A stretch of 5,155 nt of DNA from an uncultured Alphaproteobacteria bacterium (GTDB lineage: Bacteria; Pseudomonadota; Alphaproteobacteria; Rickettsiales; UBA1997): contig CAIOKL010000082.1 of the NCBI GenBank assembly GCA_903858915.1, positions 1 through 5,155 on the forward strand. Direction: 5' to 3'. The position numbers and the translations under genes are program-made. This document shows, in pieces, positions 1 to 5,155 of the stretch. A model generated the notes under the pieces. That model worked only from the letters and a program-made list of their open reading frames with translations. It did no database searches and was not told where the DNA came from. How positions within the stretch are numbered: position 1 is the stretch's first letter; every line of letters begins with the position of its first letter.

Positions 1-523
1 ATTTTATTATTGAAAAAAATTTTTTTATTAAATTATAAAATTTACATCCAAAGCCAGTGAAGTTTTTATAAAGTTTAATTTCGGATAAAGATGAAAGTAT
101 ATTATAATATAATTTTCTTATTCTATGCATTATTTTATTCTCATCGCTATTGGATTTAATTGCTAAAACCGAATCAAAGCCTTCTTCCCATTTTTTGACT
201 AATTTAACAATCATTTCAGGTGGCTCTTGAAAGTCGGCGACCATTGGAATTAAAGCATCTTCGTTTGATGCAAGCAAGCCATTGAAGAAGCTTCTTTCAT
301 ATCCAAAATTTCTGGAATTAACAATTATTTTGACATTTTTATCATTCGATGCGATTTCTTTTAAAATCGCCAGAGTGTTGTCGCTTGAGCAATTATCAAC
401 AAAAAGATGATTATATTCATAATTGGCAAGCGATTCATTCATCACTTTTTTTACTTCTTCATATAATTTTTTGACATTGCCTTCTTCGTTAAAACATGGC
501 GTGAGAATGGTGATTTTTTTCAT
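1..523 (-). CDS. Family 2 glycosyltransferase, DPM1/ArnC-like (3' end outside window)
   Basis: Translating the minus strand from the ATG at 523-521 gives 174 open codons that run off the window. The start MKKITILTPCFNEEGNV is the classic GT2 GT-A nucleotide-binding strand (residues 1-17). VDNCSSDNT follows at 42-50, SRNFGYERS at 70-78, and the metal-site region MVADFQEPPEMI at 94-105, where the usual DxD reads VAD (first Asp replaced by Val). A KNFTGFG motif is near residues 155-161. This pattern matches bacterial enzymes that move a sugar from a nucleotide donor to polyprenyl phosphate or a glycan, acting at the cytoplasmic face of the membrane; these usually have one or two C-terminal membrane helices, which would lie beyond the window. 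After TGFG the sequence becomes Lys/Phe-rich and leaves the usual LYD-type continuation. It starts 7 bases after the rfbB stop, so it is probably co-transcribed. No Shine-Dalgarno is visible. All four arginines are AGA, unlike rfbB. Donor and acceptor cannot be told. Confidence 0.88.
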   Translation of the reverse strand, partial: MKKITILTPCFNEEGNVKKLYEEVKKVMNESLANYEYNHLFVDNCSSDNTLAILKEIASNDKNVKIIVNSRNFGYERSFFNGLLASNEDALIPMVADFQEPPEMIVKLVKKWEEGFDSVLAIKSNSDENKIMHRIRKLYYNILSSLSEIKLYKNFTGFGCKFYNLIKKFFSIIK

Positions 524-530
524 AATTTTT

Positions 531-1535
531 TTATTTATTTATAAAAAATTCTATGGTTTCGCGAAGCCTTTCATCAAAGGATTTGGAAGGCTTGAAGCCA
601 AGTTCTTTAAATGATTTTTTATTGCTGATTGCGTAGCGGAAATCATGGCCCGCGCGATCTTGTACAAATTTAATTTTCGATTTGTAAGAAGTGCCGTCGG
701 ATTTAGGTTTAATGCTATCGAGAATTTCGCAAATTTTGTGAGCAATTTCGATGTTGCAGAGCTCTTTTTCACCGCCAAATAAATAAGTTTCATCTGTTTT
801 GCCACTTGTCAAAGCAAGCTCGATGCCGTCGCAATGGTCGCCAACAAAAATCCAATCGCGAATATTTTTGCCATTGCCGTAAATCGGAATGTCTTTATTT
901 TGAAGGCATGAGCGAATAATGGTCGGAATTAATTTTTCGTGATGTTGAAATGGACCAAAATTATTCGAACAATTGGTGATAATTGTCGGCAATTTGTAAG
1001 TTTCTTGCCAAGCGCGAACTAAATGGTCCGAAGAGGCTTTGGACGCGGAATAAGGCGAGTTTGGTTGATAGCGACTATTTTCATTAAAAGGCTCATCATT
1101 TTCTTGAAGAGAGCCAAAAACTTCATCGGTCGAAACATTTAAAAAACGAAAATCATTTTTCTTTTCAGGCGATAAATTTTTGTAATAATTTAGTGAGGCT
1201 TGAAGCATTGAGTAGGTGCCGTTGATGTTGGTTTGCACAAAAATTCCGGGACCAGAAATTGAATTATCAACATGACTTTCGGCCGCGAAATTAACGACCC
1301 AATCGATTTTATTATAATTTAAAAGATTTTGGATTAAGGAAGTTTCGTTAATGTCGGCTTTGGTGAAGCGATAATTTGGGTTTGTTGCGACTGCTTCAAC
1401 ATTGGCGGGGCTTCCGGCGTAAGTGAGTTTATCGATATTTAGCACAAAATTGCCTTTGGCGATTTGTTTTTTGACAAAGCAGCTGCCGATAAATCCGCAT
1501 CCGCCCGTTACCAAAATGTTTTTAGAATTAGTCAT
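531..1535 (-). CDS. rfbB: dTDP-glucose 4,6-dehydratase
   Basis: This 334-residue extended short-chain dehydrogenase converts dTDP-glucose to dTDP-4-keto-6-deoxyglucose, the second step of dTDP-L-rhamnose synthesis, in the cytosol. The NAD-binding motif GGCGFIGS (11-18) and an acidic residue D35 ending strand 2 are present, followed by NFAAESHVDNS (82-92). The catalytic TDE of the dehydratase family is at 136-138 in STDEVFGS, and the Tyr/Lys pair is Y162/K166 in YSASKASSDH. NCSNNFGPFQ (188-197), EKLIP (200-204) and the later GNGKNIRDWIFVGDH are diagnostic of RfbB/RmlB rather than of other epimerases. The length is normal for the family. The ATG at 1535 is 10 bases after the rfbC stop and directly precedes the Rossmann fold, so no extension is needed. 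No Shine-Dalgarno is seen. Nine of ten arginines are CGN codons. RfbA and RfbD, needed for the full pathway, are not in the window. Confidence 0.97.
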   Translation of the reverse strand: MTNSKNILVTGGCGFIGSCFVKKQIAKGNFVLNIDKLTYAGSPANVEAVATNPNYRFTKADINETSLIQNLLNYNKIDWVVNFAAESHVDNSISGPGIFVQTNINGTYSMLQASLNYYKNLSPEKKNDFRFLNVSTDEVFGSLQENDEPFNENSRYQPNSPYSASKASSDHLVRAWQETYKLPTIITNCSNNFGPFQHHEKLIPTIIRSCLQNKDIPIYGNGKNIRDWIFVGDHCDGIELALTSGKTDETYLFGGEKELCNIEIAHKICEILDSIKPKSDGTSYKSKIKFVQDRAGHDFRYAISNKKSFKELGFKPSKSFDERLRETIEFFINK

Positions 1536-1545
1536 AAAATTAAAT

Positions 1546-2094
1546 TTAGAATTTAGGATTTTTTAAATAATCCGCAAAAAGTGGCAAATTTTTATCTTTA
1601 TCCGAAATAATTGGATTGGCGATTTGCCAATCGATTTTTAAATCGGGATCGTTGAAGCGAATACCACCATCGCCTTCTTTAGAAAATTGATTATCAACTT
1701 TATACATCACATCCGCCGGTTCAGCGCCAAGGACGGCGAAGCCATGAGCGAAGCCGGCTGGGATGAAAAGTAATTTACCATTTTCAGCACTTAATTCGAT
1801 GGAAAAATATTTGCCAAAAGTTGAAGAATCTTGGCGAATATCCACCGCGACATCAAGAATTTTTCCGCGCAAACAGCCGACTAATTTGGCTTGCGACGGA
1901 TTATTTTGAAAATGCAATCCGCGAATTACGCTGGGCGCCGACAAAGAATGATTATCTTGAAAATAGTCAACCGGCAAACCCAAATCTTGAAATAATTTTT
2001 TGTTAAATCTTTCGACAAAAAAACCGCGATTATCGTGATAAATCTTGAGTTGAACGACTTTTAATCCAGCGAATGGAGTGAGTGAAATTTCCAT
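1546..2094 (-). CDS. rfbC: dTDP-4-dehydrorhamnose 3,5-epimerase
   Basis: This 182-residue cupin-fold enzyme epimerises C3 and C5 of dTDP-4-keto-6-deoxyglucose, the product of the next gene in the operon, giving dTDP-4-keto-L-rhamnose. The motifs are in family order: DNRGFFVERF (21-30), FQDNHSLS (45-52), the catalytic-His segment VIRGLHFQ with H61, K70 in the AKLVGCLRGKILDVAVD strand region (69-85), IPAGFAHGF (111-119), and the active-site Tyr in MYKVDNQF (Y131). Length is typical. The C-terminus (ISDKD, then LPLFADYL) is also family-like. The ATG at 2094 has no Shine-Dalgarno and follows an AT-rich gap of 106 bases after ugd, so a promoter could lie there. rfbB starts 10 bases after its stop, and adjacent rfbC-rfbB is a common arrangement. 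Substrate could in principle be another dTDP-4-keto sugar, but with rfbB next door rhamnose is the simplest reading. Confidence 0.97.
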   Translation of the reverse strand: MEISLTPFAGLKVVQLKIYHDNRGFFVERFNKKLFQDLGLPVDYFQDNHSLSAPSVIRGLHFQNNPSQAKLVGCLRGKILDVAVDIRQDSSTFGKYFSIELSAENGKLLFIPAGFAHGFAVLGAEPADVMYKVDNQFSKEGDGGIRFNDPDLKIDWQIANPIISDKDKNLPLFADYLKNPKF

Positions 2095-2154
2095 AATTTA
2101 ATTTAGTTTTTTGAAAAATAATTTGGTATCAATCTTAATGTTCTCAATAATTTT

Positions 2155-2183
2155 ATCAATTTTATTTTTGGTGAAAAATTGAT
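2155..2183. repeat. 9-bp inverted repeat in the ugd-rfbC gap
   Basis: The 106-base gap 2095-2200 holds no convincing gene. Within it ATCAATTTT (2155-2163) and AAAATTGAT (2175-2183) are perfect reverse complements separated by 11 bases. On the transcribed (minus) strand this could fold just after the ugd stop, but it is almost pure A/U and is not followed by a U tract, so it is a weak candidate terminator at best; it may be an operator or an mRNA-stability hairpin, or chance in AT-rich DNA. A poor promoter-like pair (TTGATA, 16 bases, TAAGAT) reads toward rfbC from within the right part of the gap. Confidence 0.35.
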
Positions 2184-2200
2184 TTAAAAAAATTTATTTT

Positions 2201-3439
2201 TTACAAAATATAACGCAAATCAAGAATATTTTTGGCGTTAAAATTTGCAAAATTTTTAATATTTTTAAACTCCGGCCACTCGGTTAAAATCGCGACCTCA
2301 TCGGCTGAATTAAAACATTCTTCAAGGCTTGTGCAATAATTAATTTTTTTGCCAAAAATTTTTTTAGAATTTTCGATAGCGTGCGGGTCAAAAGCATGAA
2401 TTTCAAAATTATCGGCGAGCAAATATTTAATAATTTCGATGGCTGGGCTCATACGCACATCATCGGTTCCCGCCTTAAACGCCAAGCCCAAAATGGCAAT
2501 TTTTTTACTGTTATTTTTCTTACAAAAATCTTGAATTTTTTGCGCGGAATCTTTGAAACGGCGATTGTTGGTTTTGATTACTTGATCGATAATTGAAAGC
2601 TCAATTTGGTGATTTTTGGCGATGTGATTTAACGCCATTGAATCTTTGGGAAAGCATGATCCGCCAATTCCGGGACCGGGATTCAAAAATGCCGATCCGA
2701 TGCGATGATCAAGCCCCATGGCGGTGGTTAAATCTTTGATATTAGCACCAATTTTTGTCGATAAATTTTCGATTTCATTAATGAAGGCAACTTTGGTCAT
2801 CAAAAAGGCGTTGGAGGCATATTTGATAAGCTCGGCGGTGTTAATGTCGGTGAATAAAACTGGAAATTTTTTATTAATCCACGGTTGATAAATTTCTTCT
2901 AAAATTTTTTGCGATTTGTCATTTTCAACGCCAATTACGATGCGATCGGGTTTCATGAAATCATCAAGAGCGAAGCCTTCGCGCATGAATTCTGGATTGG
3001 AGGCAACATCGATTTTTACGCCACAATTTTCTTCAATAATTTTTTTTATTTCGTGATTTGTGCCTACGGGGACGGTGGATTTGGTGATAAAAATTTTATA
3101 TTCATCAACATATTTAGACGCCTCTTTTGACGCTGAATAAATGTAAGATAAATCTGCTTTTCCCGAAGTTTCATCTTGCGGAGTTCCGACTGCCAAAATT
3201 ATCGCTTGGCTAGATTTTACGCCCTTTGCGAGGTCAGAAGAAAATTCGATTTTTTTATTATCGATTGCCGAAATCAACATTTCTGCCAAGCCTTTTTCGT
3301 AAATTGTGGGGATTTTATTTTTTAAAGAATTGATTTTATTTTCATCTTTATCGATGCATATTATGTCATGTCCAGCATTTGCAAAACAGAGAGCGGAGGT
3401 AAGTCCGACATAGCCCGTGCCAATTATTGTGAGTTTCAT
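2201..3439 (-). CDS. ugd: UDP-glucose 6-dehydrogenase
   Basis: This 412-residue enzyme oxidises UDP-glucose to UDP-glucuronate with two NAD+, in the cytosol. The N-terminal NAD domain begins IIGTGYVGL (5-13) with acidic D30 at the end of strand 2. GTPQDE (85-90), TKSTVPVGT (119-127) and SNPEFMREG (147-155) follow. The helix motif ELIKYASNAF holds the catalytic Lys (K206), and PGPGIGGSCFPKD (254-266) carries the nucleophile C262 and D266. The C-terminal UDP-binding domain includes ILGLAFKAGTDDVRMSP (316-332). Length and residues indicate a complete active enzyme. The UDP-GlcNAc/ManNAc dehydrogenase relatives share this fold, but the neighbouring UDP-glucuronate decarboxylase supports UDP-glucose as substrate. 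All seven arginines are CGN. The ATG at 3439 starts directly at the first Rossmann strand; there is no Shine-Dalgarno. It lies 88 bases after the Fic stop, far enough for its own promoter. Confidence 0.96.
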   Translation of the reverse strand: MKLTIIGTGYVGLTSALCFANAGHDIICIDKDENKINSLKNKIPTIYEKGLAEMLISAIDNKKIEFSSDLAKGVKSSQAIILAVGTPQDETSGKADLSYIYSASKEASKYVDEYKIFITKSTVPVGTNHEIKKIIEENCGVKIDVASNPEFMREGFALDDFMKPDRIVIGVENDKSQKILEEIYQPWINKKFPVLFTDINTAELIKYASNAFLMTKVAFINEIENLSTKIGANIKDLTTAMGLDHRIGSAFLNPGPGIGGSCFPKDSMALNHIAKNHQIELSIIDQVIKTNNRRFKDSAQKIQDFCKKNNSKKIAILGLAFKAGTDDVRMSPAIEIIKYLLADNFEIHAFDPHAIENSKKIFGKKINYCTSLEECFNSADEVAILTEWPEFKNIKNFANFNAKNILDLRYIL

Positions 3440-3489
3440 TATAATTTAAATTAAAGTTATTTTAGAGGTGCTTATTTTTCAAAACACCG

Positions 3490-3517
3490 ATAATAAAATT
3501 CGTAAATTTTATTGCAA
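3490..3517 (-). promoter_or_regulatory. Possible sigma-70-type promoter for ugd
   Basis: On the minus strand TTGCAA (3517-3512) is followed after 16 bases by TATTAT (3495-3490), a five-of-six match to the -10 consensus. It would give a leader of roughly 45 bases before the ugd ATG. In AT-rich DNA such pairs arise by chance, so this is tentative. It coincides with the inverted repeat at 3492-3513. Confidence 0.28.
3492..3513. repeat. Perfect 9-bp inverted repeat between fic and ugd
   Basis: AATAAAATT (3492-3500) and AATTTTATT (3505-3513) are perfect reverse complements around the 4-base loop CGTA. It lies 15 bases after the Fic stop. As RNA it would be an all A-U stem with no U tract after it, so a strong intrinsic terminator is unlikely. 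It covers the spacer and most of the -10 of the possible ugd promoter, so an operator is another reading. A short GGTG/CACC pair (3467-3470 and 3485-3488) lies further downstream toward ugd. Confidence 0.45.
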
Positions 3518-3527
3518 CTTGAAAATC

Positions 3528-4661
3528 TTAATTAAAATTTTCGCAACCGCGTTCTAAAATATTTAAATATTTTTTATAAATGTATTTTTTGTTGCGTGTT
3601 CCGCTGGATTTTTGCTCCAAAATTTTTAAAGATACAAGCTTCTGAACAATTGCGTTTGTAGTATTGTAAGAGATTTTTAAATGAATTTGTAAATCTTTTG
3701 TTTCAATCAATGGATTACGCATTAAATATTCAATTATAGCCTCGCCATTATTGATTGAAGCGGTTTTTTTAATATCAGTTTTTTGTAGTTTTATAATGGC
3801 TTTAGTGGTTTCAATAACTTGCGTTGCAACGGCAATAATTCCGCGCAAAAAGAATTTTATCCAAGAGTTAATATCGCCATCCCTACTTGCTGTTGATAAA
3901 TAGTGATAATAATCATTTCTATTTTGCTTAAAATATAAACTGAGATATAAAATTGGCGAATTTAAAATATTTTTTTGTATTAAATATAAAATTATTAACA
4001 TCCTGCCCGTTCTTCCGTTGCCGTCGCAGAAGGGATGTATCGTTTCAAATTGATAGTGAATTAATCCGCATTTAATTAAATCGGGTAAGCCATTTTCTTC
4101 GTGCAAATATTTTTCTAAATTTGAAATAGATTTGATCATAATTTCTGGAGTTGGTGGGCAAAATACTGCCTCGGCAGGGCTTAAACCGCCAATCCAATTT
4201 TGAGATTTTCTAAATTCACCGGGAGTTTTATTGGGCTCGCCACCGCGAACATTATTCATTAAAATTCCATGAATTTCTTTAATTAAACGCAAACATAGCG
4301 GAAAATTTTTCTTAGTCATTTTGTCGATTCCATATTGCAAAGCGTCCATGCAATTTTTAACTTCTCTTACATCCATCATATCATCTTTTTTATTTTCGAT
4401 AACCTTGGCAATTGTGGTTCTAGTTCCTTCAATCTGCGAGCTCAACAACGCTTCTTTAAGAGCGTATTTTTGAATTAATAAATTAGAATTTGGCAATATT
4501 GATTCAATAGCTTTTAATTCACCAACATCCCTTTCGGCTTTTACCAAAAGATTAATTATTTCATCTTCTAAGACTATGTCTTTGAAGGGTAAATTAGCGG
4601 GAAAGAATGCGTTATATTTGCCCAAAACTTTTTGAAATTTGCCAGTATTAATTTTTTTCAT
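3528..4661 (-). CDS. Fic-family AMPylase with C-terminal winged helix (class II, self-inhibited)
   Basis: This 377-residue protein has three visible parts. Residues about 20-100 resemble the Fic N-terminal domain and contain the inhibitory helix motif S-x-x-x-E-G as SSQIEGT (74-80), placing it in the class with an N-terminal intramolecular inhibitor. The Fic core spans about 120-225 and ends in the complete catalytic motif HPFCDGNGRTGR (209-220), with H209, the metal ligand D213 and R220, so AMP transfer from ATP to a hydroxyl side chain is likely retained. A flap segment NWIGGLSPAEAVFCPP lies at 155-170. Residues about 300-375 (IIEYLMRNPLIETKDLQ, then SYNTTNAIVQKL) look like a winged helix-turn-helix for DNA binding. 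The target protein is unknown. The gene sits between the UDP-glucuronate decarboxylase and ugd; 8 of its 14 arginines are AGA/AGG against 3 of 30 in the sugar genes, suggesting separate origin. The upstream repeat array suggests autoregulation. No antitoxin gene is adjacent, as expected when the inhibitor is built in. Confidence 0.93.
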   Translation of the reverse strand: MKKINTGKFQKVLGKYNAFFPANLPFKDIVLEDEIINLLVKAERDVGELKAIESILPNSNLLIQKYALKEALLSSQIEGTRTTIAKVIENKKDDMMDVREVKNCMDALQYGIDKMTKKNFPLCLRLIKEIHGILMNNVRGGEPNKTPGEFRKSQNWIGGLSPAEAVFCPPTPEIMIKSISNLEKYLHEENGLPDLIKCGLIHYQFETIHPFCDGNGRTGRMLIILYLIQKNILNSPILYLSLYFKQNRNDYYHYLSTASRDGDINSWIKFFLRGIIAVATQVIETTKAIIKLQKTDIKKTASINNGEAIIEYLMRNPLIETKDLQIHLKISYNTTNAIVQKLVSLKILEQKSSGTRNKKYIYKKYLNILERGCENFN

Positions 4662-4673
4662 ATTTTTTAATTA

Positions 4674-4760
4674 TTGAAATATGGATTCATTAAATCACTT
4701 CTTATTTCAAAAAACAACTAATTTTTGAAATATGGCGATAAATTAATTTCCATATTTCAA
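4674..4760. promoter_or_regulatory. Four-copy alternating 11-bp element upstream of fic (putative operator array)
   Basis: The element TTGAAATATGG occurs on the plus strand at 4725-4735 and as its exact reverse complement CCATATTTCAA at 4674-4684 (as plus-strand TTGAAATATGG) relative to 4750-4760 (plus-strand CCATATTTCAA); a fourth copy, TCTTATTTCAA at 4700-4710, matches at 9 of 11 positions. Along the plus strand the orientations are forward, reverse, forward, reverse, with gaps of 15, 14 and 14 bases and centres 26, 25 and 25 bp apart. The 4700-4710 copy falls in the spacer of the predicted fic promoter, the 4674-4684 copy covers its expected start point, and the other two lie upstream of the -35. 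This layout is typical of repressor operators. The winged helix of the Fic protein is the obvious candidate binder, which is inference. I saw no other copy of the element in the window. Confidence 0.72.
4689..4717 (-). promoter_or_regulatory. Predicted fic promoter (extended -10)
   Basis: On the minus strand TTGTTT (4717-4712) is separated by exactly 17 bases from TTTAAT (4694-4689), and the bases before the latter read TGA, giving an extended TGn -10. Transcription would begin near 4682, about 20 bases before the Fic ATG. The consensus match is moderate, but the position relative to the repeat array supports it. No Shine-Dalgarno is visible in the short leader. Confidence 0.42.
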
Positions 4761-4768
4761 TTTATCGC
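4735..4768. repeat. Perfect 10-bp inverted repeat overlapping the decarboxylase stop
   Basis: GCGATAAATT (4735-4744) and AATTTATCGC (4759-4768) are perfect reverse complements with a 14-base interval. The right arm covers the last codons and the stop of the decarboxylase. The arms interleave with the 11-bp pair 4725-4735/4750-4760, giving the order A-B-A'-B'. On RNA this is the order of an H-type pseudoknot; on DNA it may be composite operator half-sites. The nearest U tract on the minus strand begins about 10 bases past the A stem, so a standard terminator is not well supported. Confidence 0.6.
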
Positions 4769-5155
4769 AATTGATTTTGAAAATAATTTATTGTTTTAAG
4801 TAGTCCTTCTTCAAGCTTGATTTGGGGGCGCCAATCATATTTTTTTTGTGCCAAAGAAATGTCGGGACGGCGTTGTTTTGGATCATCTTGCGGAAGAGTT
4901 TTGTAAATTATTTTGCTCGAACTTTGAGTTAATTTTATCACTAAATTGGCAAGCTCGGTGACCGAGAATTCCGTAGGGTTGCCACAATTCATTGGGCCGT
5001 TAAAACCATCATCGCTTTCGGCAAATTTTATTAAAATTTCTAGTAAATCATCGATATAACAAAAACTACGAGTTTGTAAGCCGTCGCCGTAAATCGTAAT
5101 GTCTTCGCCACGCAACGCCTGATTGATGAAATTGCTTACAACTCTGCCGTCATTG
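4762..5155 (-). CDS. uxs: UDP-glucuronate decarboxylase (UDP-xylose synthase), C-terminal part
   Basis: The minus-strand frame is open from the window edge (first full codon at 5154) to the TAA at 4764-4762, giving 130 residues of a C-terminal part; the NAD-binding Rossmann motif and the YxxxK site lie outside. The visible start NDGRVVSNFINQALRGE continues into ITIYGDGLQTRSFCYIDDL, then NCGNPTEFSV and LPQDDPKQRRPDIS. These are signatures of the UXS branch of extended short-chain dehydrogenases, which oxidise and decarboxylate UDP-glucuronate to UDP-xylose in the cytosol. Related 4,6-dehydratases and 4-epimerases lack this exact DDPKQRRPDI tail. An internal TTG at 5115-5113 could be mistaken for the start, but conserved family sequence continues upstream of it, so the gene is truncated by the window, not short. 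Its partner ugd, which makes its substrate, lies downstream beyond the Fic gene. Six of seven arginines are CGN. Confidence 0.92.
   Translation of the reverse strand, partial: NDGRVVSNFINQALRGEDITIYGDGLQTRSFCYIDDLLEILIKFAESDDGFNGPMNCGNPTEFSVTELANLVIKLTQSSSKIIYKTLPQDDPKQRRPDISLAQKKYDWRPQIKLEEGLLKTINYFQNQLR

Noticed and set aside
551..805. Minus-strand 84-codon frame inside rfbB
   Set aside because: It is an out-of-frame shadow of rfbB, which is uninterrupted and has full family motifs over this stretch.
2098..2190. Short minus-strand open frame (about 29 codons, Lys/Ile/Phe-rich) ending just before the rfbC start
   Set aside because: It has no start codon, and its composition is what any AT-rich non-coding DNA would encode; a remnant gene end is possible but not supportable.
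2381..2596. Plus-strand open frame of 71 codons within ugd (and similar ones at 423-614, 1821-2006 and 2909-3130)
   Set aside because: Each lies opposite a gene with clear conserved motifs, has no recognisable protein features, and is explained by the complementary-strand codon pattern.
3437..3443. TATAAT overlapping the ugd ATG as a -10 element
   Set aside because: Transcription would start inside the gene and no -35 is found at the right distance.
4709..4760. Intrinsic terminator for the decarboxylase formed by the 11-bp stem
   Set aside because: The stem is A-U rich, has a 14-base loop, and the U run starts about 10 bases after the stem, too far for a standard terminator.
4674..4768. CRISPR array or mobile-element ends as an explanation of the repeats upstream of fic
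   Set aside because: The repeats are only 11 bp, alternate in orientation and have 14-15 bp gaps; there is no transposase and no target duplication visible around the Fic gene.
4762..5115. The decarboxylase frame read as a complete short protein from a TTG at 5115
   Set aside because: Conserved family sequence (NDGRVVSNFINQA) continues upstream in frame to the window edge, so the gene is cut by the window.

Overview
The window is a strongly AT-rich stretch of bacterial DNA in which every supportable gene lies on the minus strand, so transcription runs from high to low coordinates. The order of transcription is: UDP-glucuronate decarboxylase (3' part only), a Fic-family AMPylase with a C-terminal winged helix, UDP-glucose 6-dehydrogenase (ugd), dTDP-4-dehydrorhamnose 3,5-epimerase (rfbC), dTDP-glucose 4,6-dehydratase (rfbB), and a family 2 glycosyltransferase (N-terminal part only). 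Both end genes run off the window, so this may be a short metagenomic contig or a cut from a larger polysaccharide cluster. The standard code works throughout.

What organism: the sequence contains no taxonomic marker gene. The low GC, the many Lys/Ile/Asn residues, the tight packing and the lack of a recognisable Shine-Dalgarno sequence before any of the five visible starts would fit a Patescibacteria/CPR-type genome or another AT-rich lineage with Shine-Dalgarno-poor initiation. This is inference and not firm.

Layout: 1-523 glycosyltransferase; 531-1535 rfbB; 1546-2094 rfbC; these three are spaced by 7 and 10 bases and look like one operon. Positions 2095-2200 are an AT-rich intergenic gap with a 9-bp inverted repeat. 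2201-3439 is ugd. 3440-3527 is a second gap with a perfect 9-bp inverted repeat that overlaps a possible ugd promoter. 3528-4661 is the Fic gene. 4662-4761 is the most structured non-coding DNA in the window. 4762-5155 is the decarboxylase.

How the genes work together: Ugd makes UDP-glucuronate from UDP-glucose and the decarboxylase turns it into UDP-xylose. RfbB and RfbC carry out the two middle steps of dTDP-L-rhamnose synthesis (RfbA and RfbD are not in the window). The glycosyltransferase probably uses an activated sugar for lipid-linked or envelope glycan assembly. Together this is a nucleotide-sugar supply module for a surface polysaccharide.

The feature that stands out is the Fic gene, which sits between two consecutive enzymes of the UDP-xylose pathway, has different arginine codon use from the sugar genes, and is preceded by four copies of an 11-bp element (consensus TTGAAATATGG, one copy degenerate) in alternating orientation at a nearly constant 25-26 bp spacing. 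These copies bracket and enter a predicted promoter. The likely reading is a self-regulated AMPylase-repressor unit that entered a sugar operon.
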